NCBI RefSeq assembly: GCF_964033635.1
Contig: NZ_OZ035533.1
Location: forward strand, 3,658,001-3,722,000
DNA length: 64,000 nucleotides
Source: Chitinophaga sp. MM2321
GTDB taxonomy: Bacteria; Bacteroidota; Bacteroidia; Chitinophagales; Chitinophagaceae
Reading direction: 5' to 3'
Under the pieces are notes generated by a model, which saw nothing but the letters and a program-made list of their open reading frames with translations, was not told the DNA's origin and made no database searches. Position 1 is the stretch's first letter, and every line of letters begins with the position of its first letter. The translations under genes were made by a program, and so were the position numbers. Shown piece by piece: positions 34,419-43,430 of the stretch.

Positions 34419-35741
34419 ATGAATAACTCACGACGAAACTTCCTCCGGTCGGCCTCCACGCTGGTAGCGGGTGCCGGGCTGGTATCCGCCTTACCTGCCT
34501 CTTTACAGGCATTGCCGTTGAGATCAGTAGCGGCCAGCGACCGGGTCAATGTAGCCGCTATCGGCATTAATGGCATGGGTTGGGCAGACCTTACCGCCAT
34601 GCTCAAAAATCCAGCAGCACAATGTGTAGCCTTATGCGATGTTGACAAAAACGTGCTGGACAAGCGCGTGGCAGAGTTGGCGCAAAAAGGTATCAAGGTA
34701 AAAGCGTACAGCGATTACCGTAAACTGCTGGAAGACAAAAACATCGATGCCGTTATCATCGGCACACCGGATCACTGGCATTGTCTGCAGATGACAGATG
34801 CCTGCGCAGCCGGGAAAGATGTATATGTAGAGAAGCCCATCGGCAACTCTATCATGGAATGCCGCGCCATGGTGGGTGCACAGCAAAAATACAACCGCGC
34901 AGTACAGGTAGGCCAATGGCAACGTAGTCAGCAGCATTTTAAAGATGCTATCGACTTTGTACACTCCGGCAAGCTGGGTCAGATCAGGCTGGTAAAAGTA
35001 TGGGCCTACATGGGCTGGATGAAATCTATCCCGGTAAAACCCGACTCCGCAGTTCCTGCTGGCGTAGATTACAAAACCTGGCTGGGACCTGCTACCACAC
35101 GTCCTTTCAACGAAAACCGCTTCCACTTTAACTTCAGGTGGTACTGGGATTATGCCGGTGGTCTGATGACCGACTGGGGCGTACATCTCCTGGATTACGC
35201 ACTGCTGGGCATGAAATCACAGTCGCCCAAATCCATCATGGCAGCAGGTGGCAAATTTGCCTACCCCGATGATGCTGCCGAAACACCGGATACCCTCACC
35301 ACCGTATACGAATTTGACGGCTACAATATCCAGTGGGAACAAGCCCAGGGCATTGATGGCGGTCCTTATAACCGTGATCATGGCATTGCCTTTATCGGCA
35401 ACAACGGCACCCTGGTGCTGGACCGTGGCGGATGGGAAGTGATCCCGGAAAAAGATAAAATGGAAGCAGTGCCACGCCGCAAATCCGTAGACAACGGCCT
35501 GGAACTCCACACTAAAAACTTTATAGAAGTGGTGAAGTCCCGCAGCCTGAGCGATTTGCACGCGCCTGCCCAAGTTGGCGCACTGGTAGCCACCACCGCT
35601 CAAATGGGTAACATCGCTTATCGTACCGGCAAAAAAATATTCTGGAATGAATACGAAGGTAAATTTACTGACAGTGATGCCAACAAACTATTAGCCGCTC
35701 CTTATCATAACGGCTATAAACTCCCTAACATTATCGCCTAA
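34419..35741 (+). CDS. Gfo/Idh/MocA family oxidoreductase with Tat-type signal
   Basis: A 440-residue protein. The N-terminus NNSRRNFLRSASTLVAGAG is a twin-arginine signal with hydrophobic core, so the folded, cofactor-loaded enzyme is probably exported. A Rossmann domain follows (VAAIGINGMG at about 45-54, CDVDK) with the family's EKPIG motif at about 138-142, where the Lys is catalytic. The C-terminal domain has WDYAGGLMTDWGVHLLD. These enzymes oxidise or reduce sugar hydroxyls with NAD(P). It lies 25 bases before a 3-keto-disaccharide hydrolase gene, pointing to 3-keto-sugar metabolism. Confidence 0.9.
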   Translation: MNNSRRNFLRSASTLVAGAGLVSALPASLQALPLRSVAASDRVNVAAIGINGMGWADLTAMLKNPAAQCVALCDVDKNVLDKRVAELAQKGIKVKAYSDYRKLLEDKNIDAVIIGTPDHWHCLQMTDACAAGKDVYVEKPIGNSIMECRAMVGAQQKYNRAVQVGQWQRSQQHFKDAIDFVHSGKLGQIRLVKVWAYMGWMKSIPVKPDSAVPAGVDYKTWLGPATTRPFNENRFHFNFRWYWDYAGGLMTDWGVHLLDYALLGMKSQSPKSIMAAGGKFAYPDDAAETPDTLTTVYEFDGYNIQWEQAQGIDGGPYNRDHGIAFIGNNGTLVLDRGGWEVIPEKDKMEAVPRRKSVDNGLELHTKNFIEVVKSRSLSDLHAPAQVGALVATTAQMGNIAYRTGKKIFWNEYEGKFTDSDANKLLAAPYHNGYKLPNIIA

Positions 35742-35766
35742 ACGAAAAATAAAACAAGCAGGTAAA

Positions 35767-36513
35767 ATGCGTACAATTCTCATAACAGCATGCACGATGC
35801 TGTCTCTCAGCGCGCTGGCACAGAACAACCAGCAAATGAAACCGGAAGAAACAGAAGTATGGGAACCTGTTCCCAAAGTTATAACACCGGGAATGGCCAC
35901 CGTTACTGCACCTTCGGATGCCGTGATCTTATTTGATGGCAAAAACCTCGATCAGTGGGAAGGAGAAAAAGGTGGCCCCGCAAAATGGGACGTGAAAAAT
36001 GGCGCCATGACCGTAGTAAAAAATGCAGGTGTTATCAAAACAAAACAACAGTTTGAAGATTTCCAGCTGCATATCGAATGGCGCACACCTGCTGAAGTAA
36101 AAGGAGAAAGCCAGGGTCGTGGCAACAGTGGTGTTTTTTTACAGGAGTACTATGAGCTGCAGGTATTGGATAACTATAACAACCGCACTTATTCCAATGG
36201 TCAGGCTGGCAGCTTCTATAAACAAAAGATTCCGTTGGTGAATGCCTGCAAGAAACCCGGCGAATGGCAATCCTATGATGTGATCTGGACGGCTCCCCGT
36301 TTTAACGATGACGGTTCCCTCAAAACACCGGCACGTGCTACCGTATTACAGAATGGTGTGCTGGTACAGAACAATGTGGAACTGACAGGGCAAACACAAT
36401 ACATCGGTAAGCCATTTTATGAAAAACATGGCGCAAAATCTATTGTACTCCAGGATCATGGTAATCCCGTGAGCTTTAAAAATATATGGATAAGGCCCCT
36501 GAACCAGGATTAA
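35767..36513 (+). CDS. 3-keto-disaccharide hydrolase domain (DUF1080) protein
   Basis: A 248-residue exported protein (signal MRTILITACTMLSLSALAQ) with the DUF1080 concanavalin-like fold. Its landmarks are AVILFDGKNLDQWEG at about 53-67, DFQLHIEWR at about 98-106, GNSGVFLQ and a C-terminal VSFKNIWIRPL. The family is now annotated as 3-keto-disaccharide hydrolase. It would act with the preceding Gfo/Idh oxidoreductase: oxidation at C3 of a glycoside, then cleavage. The related isomerase/epimerase-like gene lies at 30300-31145 on the other strand. The substrate cannot be told from sequence. Confidence 0.9.
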   Translation: MRTILITACTMLSLSALAQNNQQMKPEETEVWEPVPKVITPGMATVTAPSDAVILFDGKNLDQWEGEKGGPAKWDVKNGAMTVVKNAGVIKTKQQFEDFQLHIEWRTPAEVKGESQGRGNSGVFLQEYYELQVLDNYNNRTYSNGQAGSFYKQKIPLVNACKKPGEWQSYDVIWTAPRFNDDGSLKTPARATVLQNGVLVQNNVELTGQTQYIGKPFYEKHGAKSIVLQDHGNPVSFKNIWIRPLNQD

Positions 36514-36650
36514 CCAGGATTAAAAGATTAGCAGGATTAATAGGATGGGTGCAACAGATGAAAGCGAAGAAGATTTTAGACTAAACTATATTTTATCCGC
36601 TTTGGTCTGTTGCACCCATCTGGTTAATCTTTAAATCTTTACATCCTGGT
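36513..36650. repeat. Imperfect long inverted repeat between convergent genes
   Basis: Arms 36513-36558 and 36606-36650 share a perfect 15-base core gatgggtgcaacaga and outer accaggat, with gaps between. It overlaps the DUF1080 stop and the 3' end of the GNAT gene, so it probably serves as a bidirectional terminator. Direct ggattaa words inside suggest growth by local duplication. Confidence 0.65.
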
Positions 36651-37122
36651 CTTCTATATTCAGCGACAAATACACCGCACTGCTGATAGGATTATCATAA
36701 TAAGCTGCTATCGGCTGAAAGCCCAGAGAAGTATATAATTCTATTGCAGGCCGCATATGAGCGAGCGTATCCAGCAGGATCCGCTTATATCCCATTTTTT
36801 TACTTTCTCTTATGGCTTCTGATGCCAGTGCTTTTCCAACACCGCGCCCTTTGAAAGTATCTTTTACAAAAAGACGCTTCATTTCCGCAGTACTGTTGTC
36901 AAATGATCTCACCGCTACACAGCCAGCTACCTGGCCATCTACCTTCGCAAGGAATAGGGCGCCGGTGGGAGCCGCGTACGGACCCGGTAAGTTGGACATC
37001 TCTTCTTCAAACTGTTGAAAACTAAGGTCAACATTTAACCAATTGGCATATTCTCTGAAAAGTAGCTTCACCTGCTCCAGGCTTTGGGTATCATCGGCGG
37101 TTATTTTCATGATCTCTATCAT
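36631..37122 (-). CDS. GNAT family N-acetyltransferase
   Basis: A 163-residue acetyltransferase. The acetyl-CoA pyrophosphate loop reads GRGVGKALA near residue 95-103 after MKRLFVKDTFKGRG, followed by LLDTLAHMRPAIELYTSLGF. This layout (carbonic-anhydrase-like helix, VAVRS strand, then LYxSLGF) is typical of small GNATs with unknown substrate. ATG 37122 is preferred because the conserved fold starts there. The frame stays open upstream to ATG 37257 (45 extra residues with no family pattern). Its 3' end lies within an inverted repeat shared with the convergent DUF1080 gene. Confidence 0.87.
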   Translation of the reverse strand: MIEIMKITADDTQSLEQVKLLFREYANWLNVDLSFQQFEEEMSNLPGPYAAPTGALFLAKVDGQVAGCVAVRSFDNSTAEMKRLFVKDTFKGRGVGKALASEAIRESKKMGYKRILLDTLAHMRPAIELYTSLGFQPIAAYYDNPISSAVYLSLNIEDQDVKI

Positions 37123-37384
37123 AACCCCTTCGTATTTGATTGTCTGTAAAACGCAAAAGCCTTCCGGCATGGCTGCTTTCAGACAAATCCTGTGACCTGC
37201 CGGAAAAGCCTCCAGACTTTTGCGGGAGGAGCAATTTACGACAATTACTCCATACAAAAATTACCGTTCAAAGATTAATTTTTAAGACAGGGGAATGGCT
37301 TTAAAACGGTTGTTGAGGCTACAACCAGCCACAGAAAAGGAAATTATAGGTGGAATTACATACAGCAGAAAACGATTATAAACG

Positions 37385-37407
37385 AAAAAGCCGCTACAAG
37401 AGCGGCT
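37385..37407 (-). terminator. Intrinsic terminator of tRNA-Cys
   Basis: On the minus strand, the perfect 7-bp stem agccgct/agcggct (37401-37407 with 37389-37395) has a 5-base loop and is followed by a U-run (37385-37389). It lies 15 bases beyond the CCA end of tRNA-Cys. Confidence 0.8.
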
Positions 37408-37425
37408 CCTTACTTTCCCATCTGG

Positions 37426-37496
37426 AGGTTTCGAGCGGATTCGAACCGCTGTACGAGGTTTTGCAGACCTCTGCCTAGCCACTCGGCCACGAAACC
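37426..37496 (-). tRNA. tRNA-Cys(GCA)
   Basis: On the minus strand a 71-base cloverleaf is present: acceptor GGTTTCG/CGAAACC, anticodon stem GAGGT/ACCTC with loop CTGCAAA (anticodon GCA), T-arm AGCGG-TTCGAAT-CCGCT, and U at the discriminator position as expected for tRNA-Cys. CCA is encoded (37423-37425). Confidence 0.95.
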
Positions 37497-37697
37497 ATTT
37501 CCTTTTCTTTGATGCTTAATTGCTTACCCACAGCGCGCATCACGTTGTTTTGTGGGATTGCAAAAGTAGTAAAAATCTAACATCCACCAAATATTATTTA
37601 AAAAATATCTTAAAATATTTTGATAATTATGCAGAACGTGGGAATATTGAGGCTCGAACCGCAAATACCGAATTGTGCAAATATAAAATTTAATACC

Positions 37698-38576
37698 ATG
37701 GAGAAACGTATTGCTGAATCTGAATTCATCCTCAACAGCCGCGGCGCCGTGTATCACCTGGATGTAAGACCCGAAGAACTCGCACATACCATTATCACGG
37801 TGGGCGACCCCGATCGTGTACAAAATGTCAGCAAGCATTTTGACAAAATAGAACACACCTTTCAACACCGCGAATTTGTAACCCATACCGGCTATATCGG
37901 CAATAAACGCCTCTCTGTTGTGTCTACCGGTATCGGCACAGATAATATAGATATTGTACTCAACGAACTGGATGCCCTGGTAAATATCGATTTCGAAACC
38001 AGGTTTATCAAACCCGAACTCACTTCCCTGCAGATCATCCGCCTGGGCACTTCCGGCGCTTTACAGGAAAGTATCCCGGTAGATGGCTTCGTGGTGTCTT
38101 CTCATGGCCTGGGCCTCGATAACCTCATGCCCTATTACGTTTTTGAGAACACGCCCGAAGAAAAACAAATGCTGGAAGCCTTCCGCGGACAGGTATTCAT
38201 GCAGCCCGGTGGGGCCGCCCCCTGCCTGTTTGCAGCCGCTGAAAGCCTGCAACAGCATTTCAAAGATGGTTTTCATACAGGCATCACCGTTACCTGTCCA
38301 GGCTTCTATGCCCCACAGGGCCGTGCATTACGTGGCGCCTTGTCTAACCCAAACCTGATAGATAATCTTACCGGCTTCTCCTACGAAGGACACCGCATCA
38401 CCAACTTCGAGATGGAAACCTCCGGTATCTATGGCCTGGGCCGCGTATTAGGCCACCAATGCCTGTCGGTAAGCGCCATTGTGGCCAACCGCATCCGCCA
38501 GGAATTCAGTAAGGATGGCGCCGCCGCCGTAGAAGCACTGATCAGAAAAGGGCTGGAAATTATTGCCGGTATATAG
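37698..38576 (+). CDS. Nucleoside phosphorylase (uridine phosphorylase-like)
   Basis: A 292-residue protein of the PNP/UDP phosphorylase superfamily. It has ITVGDPDRVQNVSKHFD with the phosphate-binding Gly-Asp near residue 33, VSTGIGTDNIDIVLNEL at about 74-90, a second phosphate loop IIRLGTSGAL at about 114-123, and NFEMETSGIYGL at about 236-247, where the Glu-Met-Glu holds the ribose. It splits nucleosides with phosphate in pyrimidine or purine salvage; the exact base is not resolved. ATG 37698 begins the conserved protein; the upstream in-frame extension to 37620 has no family pattern. Confidence 0.88.
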   Translation: MEKRIAESEFILNSRGAVYHLDVRPEELAHTIITVGDPDRVQNVSKHFDKIEHTFQHREFVTHTGYIGNKRLSVVSTGIGTDNIDIVLNELDALVNIDFETRFIKPELTSLQIIRLGTSGALQESIPVDGFVVSSHGLGLDNLMPYYVFENTPEEKQMLEAFRGQVFMQPGGAAPCLFAAAESLQQHFKDGFHTGITVTCPGFYAPQGRALRGALSNPNLIDNLTGFSYEGHRITNFEMETSGIYGLGRVLGHQCLSVSAIVANRIRQEFSKDGAAAVEALIRKGLEIIAGI

Positions 38577-38610
38577 AAATCCGCAATTCGTAATTCGCAA
38601 TATATCTTTC

Positions 38611-38618
38611 TATCTTTG
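38611..38618 (+). promoter_or_regulatory. -7 promoter box immediately before dapF
   Basis: TATCTTTG matches TAnnTTTG and ends only 6 bases before the dapF ATG at 38625, so transcription would begin at or next to the start codon, suggesting a leaderless mRNA. The upstream words caattcgtaattcgcaat are short repeats. Confidence 0.55.
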
Positions 38619-38624
38619 CAATCT

Positions 38625-39410
38625 ATGCAGCAAATTCACTTTTATAAATATCAGGGCACCGGCAATGATTTTGTGATCATGGATAACCGGGAGGGGCAGT
38701 ACGACTGGCTTACAAGCGAGCAGGTTAATGAGCTGTGCGACCGTCGCTTCGGCATCGGCGCCGATGGTCTTATGCTCCTCAACAAAAGCGAGGATTACGA
38801 CTTTGCCATGAAATATTATAATGCCGACGGCAAGGAAGGCACCATGTGCGGCAATGGCGGCAGATGCCTCGTGGCATTTGCACATAAAATGGGTGTAGGC
38901 GATGGCAACCTCTACTTTATTGCGGTAGATGGCGAGCATGAAGCCAGCCTGGATGGCGACAAATGGGTAAACCTGAAAATGCAGGATGTAAACTTTGTAG
39001 AACACGGCCCCCTCTACTATTACCTGAACACAGGCTCTCCCCACTTTGTTAAATTTGTGGAAGATGTACAGGCAGTAGATGTATTTAACGAAGGCCGGCA
39101 GATCCGCTACAATGAACGTTTTGCTGCTGAAGGTACCAACGTGAATTTTGTGCAGCCATTTGAAAACGGCATCTTTGTACGCACTTATGAAAGAGGTGTG
39201 GAAGATGAAACCTACTCGTGTGGCACCGGTGTAACCGCCGCTGCACTTACATTCGCAGGCAAAGAAGAAAAAGAATACATTGTGCCTGTTCAAACATTAG
39301 GCGGTCAGCTGGAAGTACGTTTCACCAAAACAGGAGAACGTGAATTCGACAATATCTGGCTCTGTGGCCCGGCTACACTGGTGTTTGAAGGACAGATAAA
39401 TATCGGCTAA
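38625..39410 (+). CDS. dapF: Diaminopimelate epimerase
   Basis: A 261-residue DapF. Both catalytic cysteines are visible in their motifs: MCGNGGRC at about 72-79 and YSCGTGVTAA at about 196-205. The N-terminal YQGTGNDFV signature and RFGIGADGL are also intact. The enzyme converts LL- to meso-diaminopimelate, the lysine precursor and peptidoglycan cross-linking residue, in the cytoplasm. Start ATG 38625 gives the usual MQQIHFYKYQGTGND; an upstream in-frame TTG (38616) lies inside the -7 box and cannot be the start. A CorA-family gene follows 24 bases later, likely co-transcribed. Confidence 0.97.
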   Translation: MQQIHFYKYQGTGNDFVIMDNREGQYDWLTSEQVNELCDRRFGIGADGLMLLNKSEDYDFAMKYYNADGKEGTMCGNGGRCLVAFAHKMGVGDGNLYFIAVDGEHEASLDGDKWVNLKMQDVNFVEHGPLYYYLNTGSPHFVKFVEDVQAVDVFNEGRQIRYNERFAAEGTNVNFVQPFENGIFVRTYERGVEDETYSCGTGVTAAALTFAGKEEKEYIVPVQTLGGQLEVRFTKTGEREFDNIWLCGPATLVFEGQINIG

Positions 39411-39434
39411 AAATTATACCCCCATCGTTACCTG

Positions 39435-40373
39435 ATGATCCAATACTTCAAGAATATAGACTCAAAAACAGTGGCTATCCAGGCTCCTGAAAACGGTGCC
39501 TGGATAAACATTACCCCACCACTGAAACAGAGTGAATTTGAACAGTTGTCTGAAGACCTTGACATCCCGCTCGACTTCCTCACCGACTCACTGGATATGG
39601 ATGAGAAATCCAGGTACGAGTTGGAAGATAATGTGAAGCTCATCGTCCTCAAAACCCCTACTGAGAACAATTCCATCAACGAAAGTGACGCCTTCTACAT
39701 CACCATTCCGATCGTAATTATTCTCACCCACAACCAGATTATAACCGTCAACTCCTTCGATAACGCCGCCATCAAAAGATTCCTCGATACTTTTCATAAC
39801 CGCTCGCCTGAAAAAAGGAATATGATGGTGCTGAAAATATTCGAAAAAGTGGTGGTCAACTTCCTGGATCATCTGAAAGAAATTAACCAGCGCAGGAACC
39901 TGCTGGAAGCCAAACTATACGACTCCAACAGAAACGAGGAACTCCTCGCCATCATGCGGATACAAAAAAGCCTCGTATATTTTGTAACAGCCCTCCGCAG
40001 TAATGAACTGTTGCTCATGAAACTGGAACGTACCAATTTCCTGGGCCTCAACGAAGATGAAAAAGAATTCCTGCATGACCTCATCGTAGATACCTCACAG
40101 GCCCTGGAAATGGCCAATATCTACACCAACATCCTGAGCAGCACCATGGATGCTTTCGCCAGCATCATTTCCAACAACCTGAACGTGGTGATGAAACGCC
40201 TTACCTCCATCACCATCATACTTTCCTTTCCCATGCTGGTAGCCAGTATTTACGGTATGAACGTAGATATCCCCTATCAGCACACCATGCACGCATTTTA
40301 TATCCCCGTTATCCTCTCCATCGTTATATCAGTGATCATCAGCTGGTATTTTATGAAGAAGAAATGGTTTTAA
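39435..40373 (+). CDS. CorA-family divalent metal transporter
   Basis: A 312-residue protein of the CorA Mg2+/Co2+ channel family. A long acidic cytoplasmic N-terminal domain and coiled stalk (about residues 130-240) precede two C-terminal membrane helices. The signature YGMNVDIP lies at the end of the first helix (about 271-278), and the protein closes with a second helix and the basic KKKWF. The pentamer carries Mg2+ inward. It is the second gene after dapF, with a short gap and no evident promoter between. No further genes are attached; the next gene begins 67 bases later. Confidence 0.92.
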   Translation: MIQYFKNIDSKTVAIQAPENGAWINITPPLKQSEFEQLSEDLDIPLDFLTDSLDMDEKSRYELEDNVKLIVLKTPTENNSINESDAFYITIPIVIILTHNQIITVNSFDNAAIKRFLDTFHNRSPEKRNMMVLKIFEKVVVNFLDHLKEINQRRNLLEAKLYDSNRNEELLAIMRIQKSLVYFVTALRSNELLLMKLERTNFLGLNEDEKEFLHDLIVDTSQALEMANIYTNILSSTMDAFASIISNNLNVVMKRLTSITIILSFPMLVASIYGMNVDIPYQHTMHAFYIPVILSIVISVIISWYFMKKKWF

Positions 40374-40440
40374 AATAATTCCATATATTACTGACCAATT
40401 CCTCCTGACCCGGGAAGATGCTACCTATATTATTATCTCT

Positions 40441-42918
40441 ATGCTGAATCGTGCATCTCATGTTGCAATATTGATACTGATATTGCTGTTGCTTTCCCCG
40501 ATACTGTCTTTTGCCCAGAAAGAAGGAAATGTTTGGTATTTCGGAGTGAGAGGAGGCCTAGATTTTAATACCCTCCCACCTAGAGTATTGACTGACGGGA
40601 AAATCGAGACACGGGAAGGTGTGGCAACAGTATCTGATGCAAATGGAAATCTGTTATTCTATACCTCCGGTAAAATTGTCTATAATGCTTCGCATACTGT
40701 AATGCCCAATGGTGACAATTTGTTGGGTAATCCATCTAGTAATCAGTCAGCTATTGCGGTCCCATATCCGGGTAATCCAGGTAAATATTTTCTCTTTACT
40801 ACCTCCGTGGAGCATGGCATGTACTATTCATTGATCGACATGAGTCTTGATGAAGGGAAAGGAGATATAGTAACGGCTTCTAAAAACATTCTTCTACTTA
40901 CTGAGAATTACAGCACCGAAAGCCTTGTTGCAACAAAGCATTGTAACAATATGGATTTATGGGTAATCACGCATACGAAATATGACAACAAATTTCATGT
41001 TTATCCTATTACAAGCGCAGGTGTTGGCCAAGCCCAGGAATATGCTATTGGAAGTGTAGTCAGTAACGATGGTTGGGAAATGAGTGGCGTAATAAAACTT
41101 TCGCCAGACAGTAAAAAACTGGCACATACATTTGGTAACGTACTTCTTGATGGCACTGCCAATACTGAAGTACTTAGTTTTGATAATAGCACGGGAGCCA
41201 TTAACGGCCCTATAACGGTTTTGGGAGACATCAATATGCCGTATGGAGCAGAATTCTCTCCTGATGGCAACATGTTGTATATTAGTACCAATAGCGGGAA
41301 AAGCATATTTCAATATAATATGAATGAACCTGATATTAATGCCTCCCGATATCCGGTTATAGAAAGTAGTAACTTACGTTTCGGGGCTCTCCAGTTGGCA
41401 ATTGATGGAAAAATATACGCTAGTGCAGAAAATGGTTATGATATACCTTATTCTTATATCGGAATAATAAATAACCCCAATATCTACGGAGGTGAGTGTA
41501 ATTATGTGCAAGATGCGATAAATCTCTCTCCTGGCGGCGCATTAATGGGCCTCCCTACCCTAATGGCCAGCTATTTTTATAATCCGGAAATTTTTCTTGT
41601 TAAAGATACCTGTTTCGGATCTGCTACCTCATTCAGTGTTTCAAACACCACTGGTATAACCTCCGTAAGTTGGAGTTTCGGGGATGGAAGTAGTTCATCC
41701 AGCTTTAACCCATCGCACACCTATGCTGCATCCGGCCCTTACAATGTAACCTTAGCGGTAAGTGGTCCATGCTATACGGCTACATTCAGCCGGGATGTTT
41801 ATATCATGGAACCAGATCAGGTAAGCGAAGAAAAATACATCTGTACCGGCAGCGACTATACGTTACCTGATGGTCGAATAGTTAATACTCCAGGCGACTA
41901 TATTAGCACACTAAAAAATATCCATGGATGCGACAGCATCATCACTACAAAACTGGTAACAGTAGAGCCATATAACGGCAGTGAGGAAGTTGAAATATGC
42001 ACCGGCAGCTCCTACACACTACCAGACGGCCGTACCATAAGTGTCGCTGGCACATATACTTCCACTTTCCTCACCTGGCAAAAGTGCGACAGCATTATTA
42101 CTACTACGCTAAGAGTAGTGCAGGACTACCATATTACGGAAAAAGCAACCATCTGTGCCGGACAAGATTTCACATTACCTAATGGTAAGGTTGTGAACGT
42201 AACAGGCACCTACACCTCTTCGCTTCTCAGCGTTGGTGGCTGTGACAGTATCATTACTACCATCCTGAAAGAAGCACCTTCCTATATTTCGAATGATCAA
42301 CAGGAAATATGTAGCGGTGAAACATACACATTACAAGATGGTACTCAAATCACGCAAACCGGTAATTATACTGTAAAATATATCACCTACCTGGGTTGTG
42401 ACAGTATTTTCAATACGCACGTGCAAGTCAACCACTCTCCCATTATAGACTTGGGTGCCGATACCTGTCTGTTCAACAACAAGCCTATAATCGTCTCTCC
42501 TGGTCCGGGGTTCAACAGCTATCGCTGGCAAAACGGTGCTACAACCTCCATCTTTACAATTTATCAGCCGGGGATATATTGGGTCGAGGTTTCAAATGAC
42601 TGCGGTACCAGTAGGGATGTGATCCAGACATCAGTCTGTTCTCCCGATATCTTTGTCCCGAATGCCTTTACGCCCAATGGAGATGGTTTGAATGATATTT
42701 TCCGTATTGTAAATTATCATGGGCAGCAACTGCAGGACTTCAGCATATTCAATCGCTGGGGAGAATTGATTTACCATACTACTAACCCCGCTGCAGGATG
42801 GAATGGCACTTACAGAAATGTGCCACAGCCTATAGGCAGTTATGTGTACATGATCCGTTATCTTAACATGGATGGCATACAGCGACTTTTAAAAGGTACG
42901 ATTACTCTCACACGCTAG
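40441..42918 (+). CDS. T9SS-exported PKD protein with gliding-motility-type C-terminal domain
   Basis: An 825-residue secreted protein with a signal peptide (about 1-26, ending FAQ). A beta-propeller-like N-terminal half follows, then a PKD domain at about 395-455 (SWSFGDGSSSS). Four tandem units of about 50 residues occupy about 463-675, each with the pattern ICxGxxYTLPDG...GxY...CDSII. The C-terminal type B sorting domain begins at FVPNAFTPNGDGLND (about 740) and contains IFNRWGELIYH. The last domain directs export through the type IX system and cell-surface attachment. The function is probably adhesive or structural; no enzyme motif is seen. Confidence 0.88.
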   Translation: MLNRASHVAILILILLLLSPILSFAQKEGNVWYFGVRGGLDFNTLPPRVLTDGKIETREGVATVSDANGNLLFYTSGKIVYNASHTVMPNGDNLLGNPSSNQSAIAVPYPGNPGKYFLFTTSVEHGMYYSLIDMSLDEGKGDIVTASKNILLLTENYSTESLVATKHCNNMDLWVITHTKYDNKFHVYPITSAGVGQAQEYAIGSVVSNDGWEMSGVIKLSPDSKKLAHTFGNVLLDGTANTEVLSFDNSTGAINGPITVLGDINMPYGAEFSPDGNMLYISTNSGKSIFQYNMNEPDINASRYPVIESSNLRFGALQLAIDGKIYASAENGYDIPYSYIGIINNPNIYGGECNYVQDAINLSPGGALMGLPTLMASYFYNPEIFLVKDTCFGSATSFSVSNTTGITSVSWSFGDGSSSSSFNPSHTYAASGPYNVTLAVSGPCYTATFSRDVYIMEPDQVSEEKYICTGSDYTLPDGRIVNTPGDYISTLKNIHGCDSIITTKLVTVEPYNGSEEVEICTGSSYTLPDGRTISVAGTYTSTFLTWQKCDSIITTTLRVVQDYHITEKATICAGQDFTLPNGKVVNVTGTYTSSLLSVGGCDSIITTILKEAPSYISNDQQEICSGETYTLQDGTQITQTGNYTVKYITYLGCDSIFNTHVQVNHSPIIDLGADTCLFNNKPIIVSPGPGFNSYRWQNGATTSIFTIYQPGIYWVEVSNDCGTSRDVIQTSVCSPDIFVPNAFTPNGDGLNDIFRIVNYHGQQLQDFSIFNRWGELIYHTTNPAAGWNGTYRNVPQPIGSYVYMIRYLNMDGIQRLLKGTITLTR

Positions 42919-42972
42919 GCTTTTCATTTTATCTTTTATATTTACACCCGGTTTCCGTAAATAATAATTTGT

Positions 42973-43428
42973 ATGCAAACAGGATTCAATGTAAGAGTAT
43001 ACGGCATCATGATCAATGATCAGAAACAGGTGCTCGTAACGGATGAGTATATCCGTGGCGGATATTATACCAAATTCCCCGGCGGTGGCCTCGAATTCGG
43101 AGAAGGTACACTGGAATGCATGATCCGGGAGTGGCAGGAAGAACTGGGCCAGGAAATCAAAGTAGTGGAACATATCTATACCACTGACTTCTTTCAGATC
43201 TCTGCCTTTGATAATGAAACACAGATCATTTCCATTTATTACTTCGTAACGCCATTATCGCCATTCACTGCAAAGACCATCAGCAAACCGTTTGATTTTA
43301 CAGTCCCTGAAGGAGTATCGGAAGTAGAGCATCCCCGCTGGATTAACTGGGAAGACTTTTCTGCGGCTACTGTTACTTTACCGATTGATAAAGTAGTAGC
43401 GGATATGGTTAAAGAGAGATATAAATAA
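42973..43428 (+). CDS. NUDIX hydrolase
   Basis: A 151-residue protein with the Nudix box near residues 37-60: GGGLEFGEG...REWQEELGQE, where the REWQEE acidic cluster binds Mg2+. Family members hydrolyse nucleoside diphosphates linked to another group, including damaged nucleotides; the specific substrate is not visible. It stands alone between a surface-protein gene and a convergent queuosine-precursor transporter gene (2-base gap). Confidence 0.9.
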   Translation: MQTGFNVRVYGIMINDQKQVLVTDEYIRGGYYTKFPGGGLEFGEGTLECMIREWQEELGQEIKVVEHIYTTDFFQISAFDNETQIISIYYFVTPLSPFTAKTISKPFDFTVPEGVSEVEHPRWINWEDFSAATVTLPIDKVVADMVKERYK

Positions 43429-43430
43429 TA

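Noticed and set aside
37123..37257. 45-residue N-terminal extension of the GNAT gene
   Set aside because: No family pattern; the conserved fold begins at the ATG at 37122. It was kept as an alternative start only.
38610..39293. 227-residue minus-strand frame opposite dapF
   Set aside because: dapF has both catalytic cysteine motifs on the other strand; the antisense frame is low-complexity.
41820..42440. Regular repeats considered as a CRISPR array
   Set aside because: The repeats are in-frame protein repeats of about 150 bases with divergent DNA, not 25-40-base direct repeats with spacers. No CRISPR array was seen anywhere in the window.
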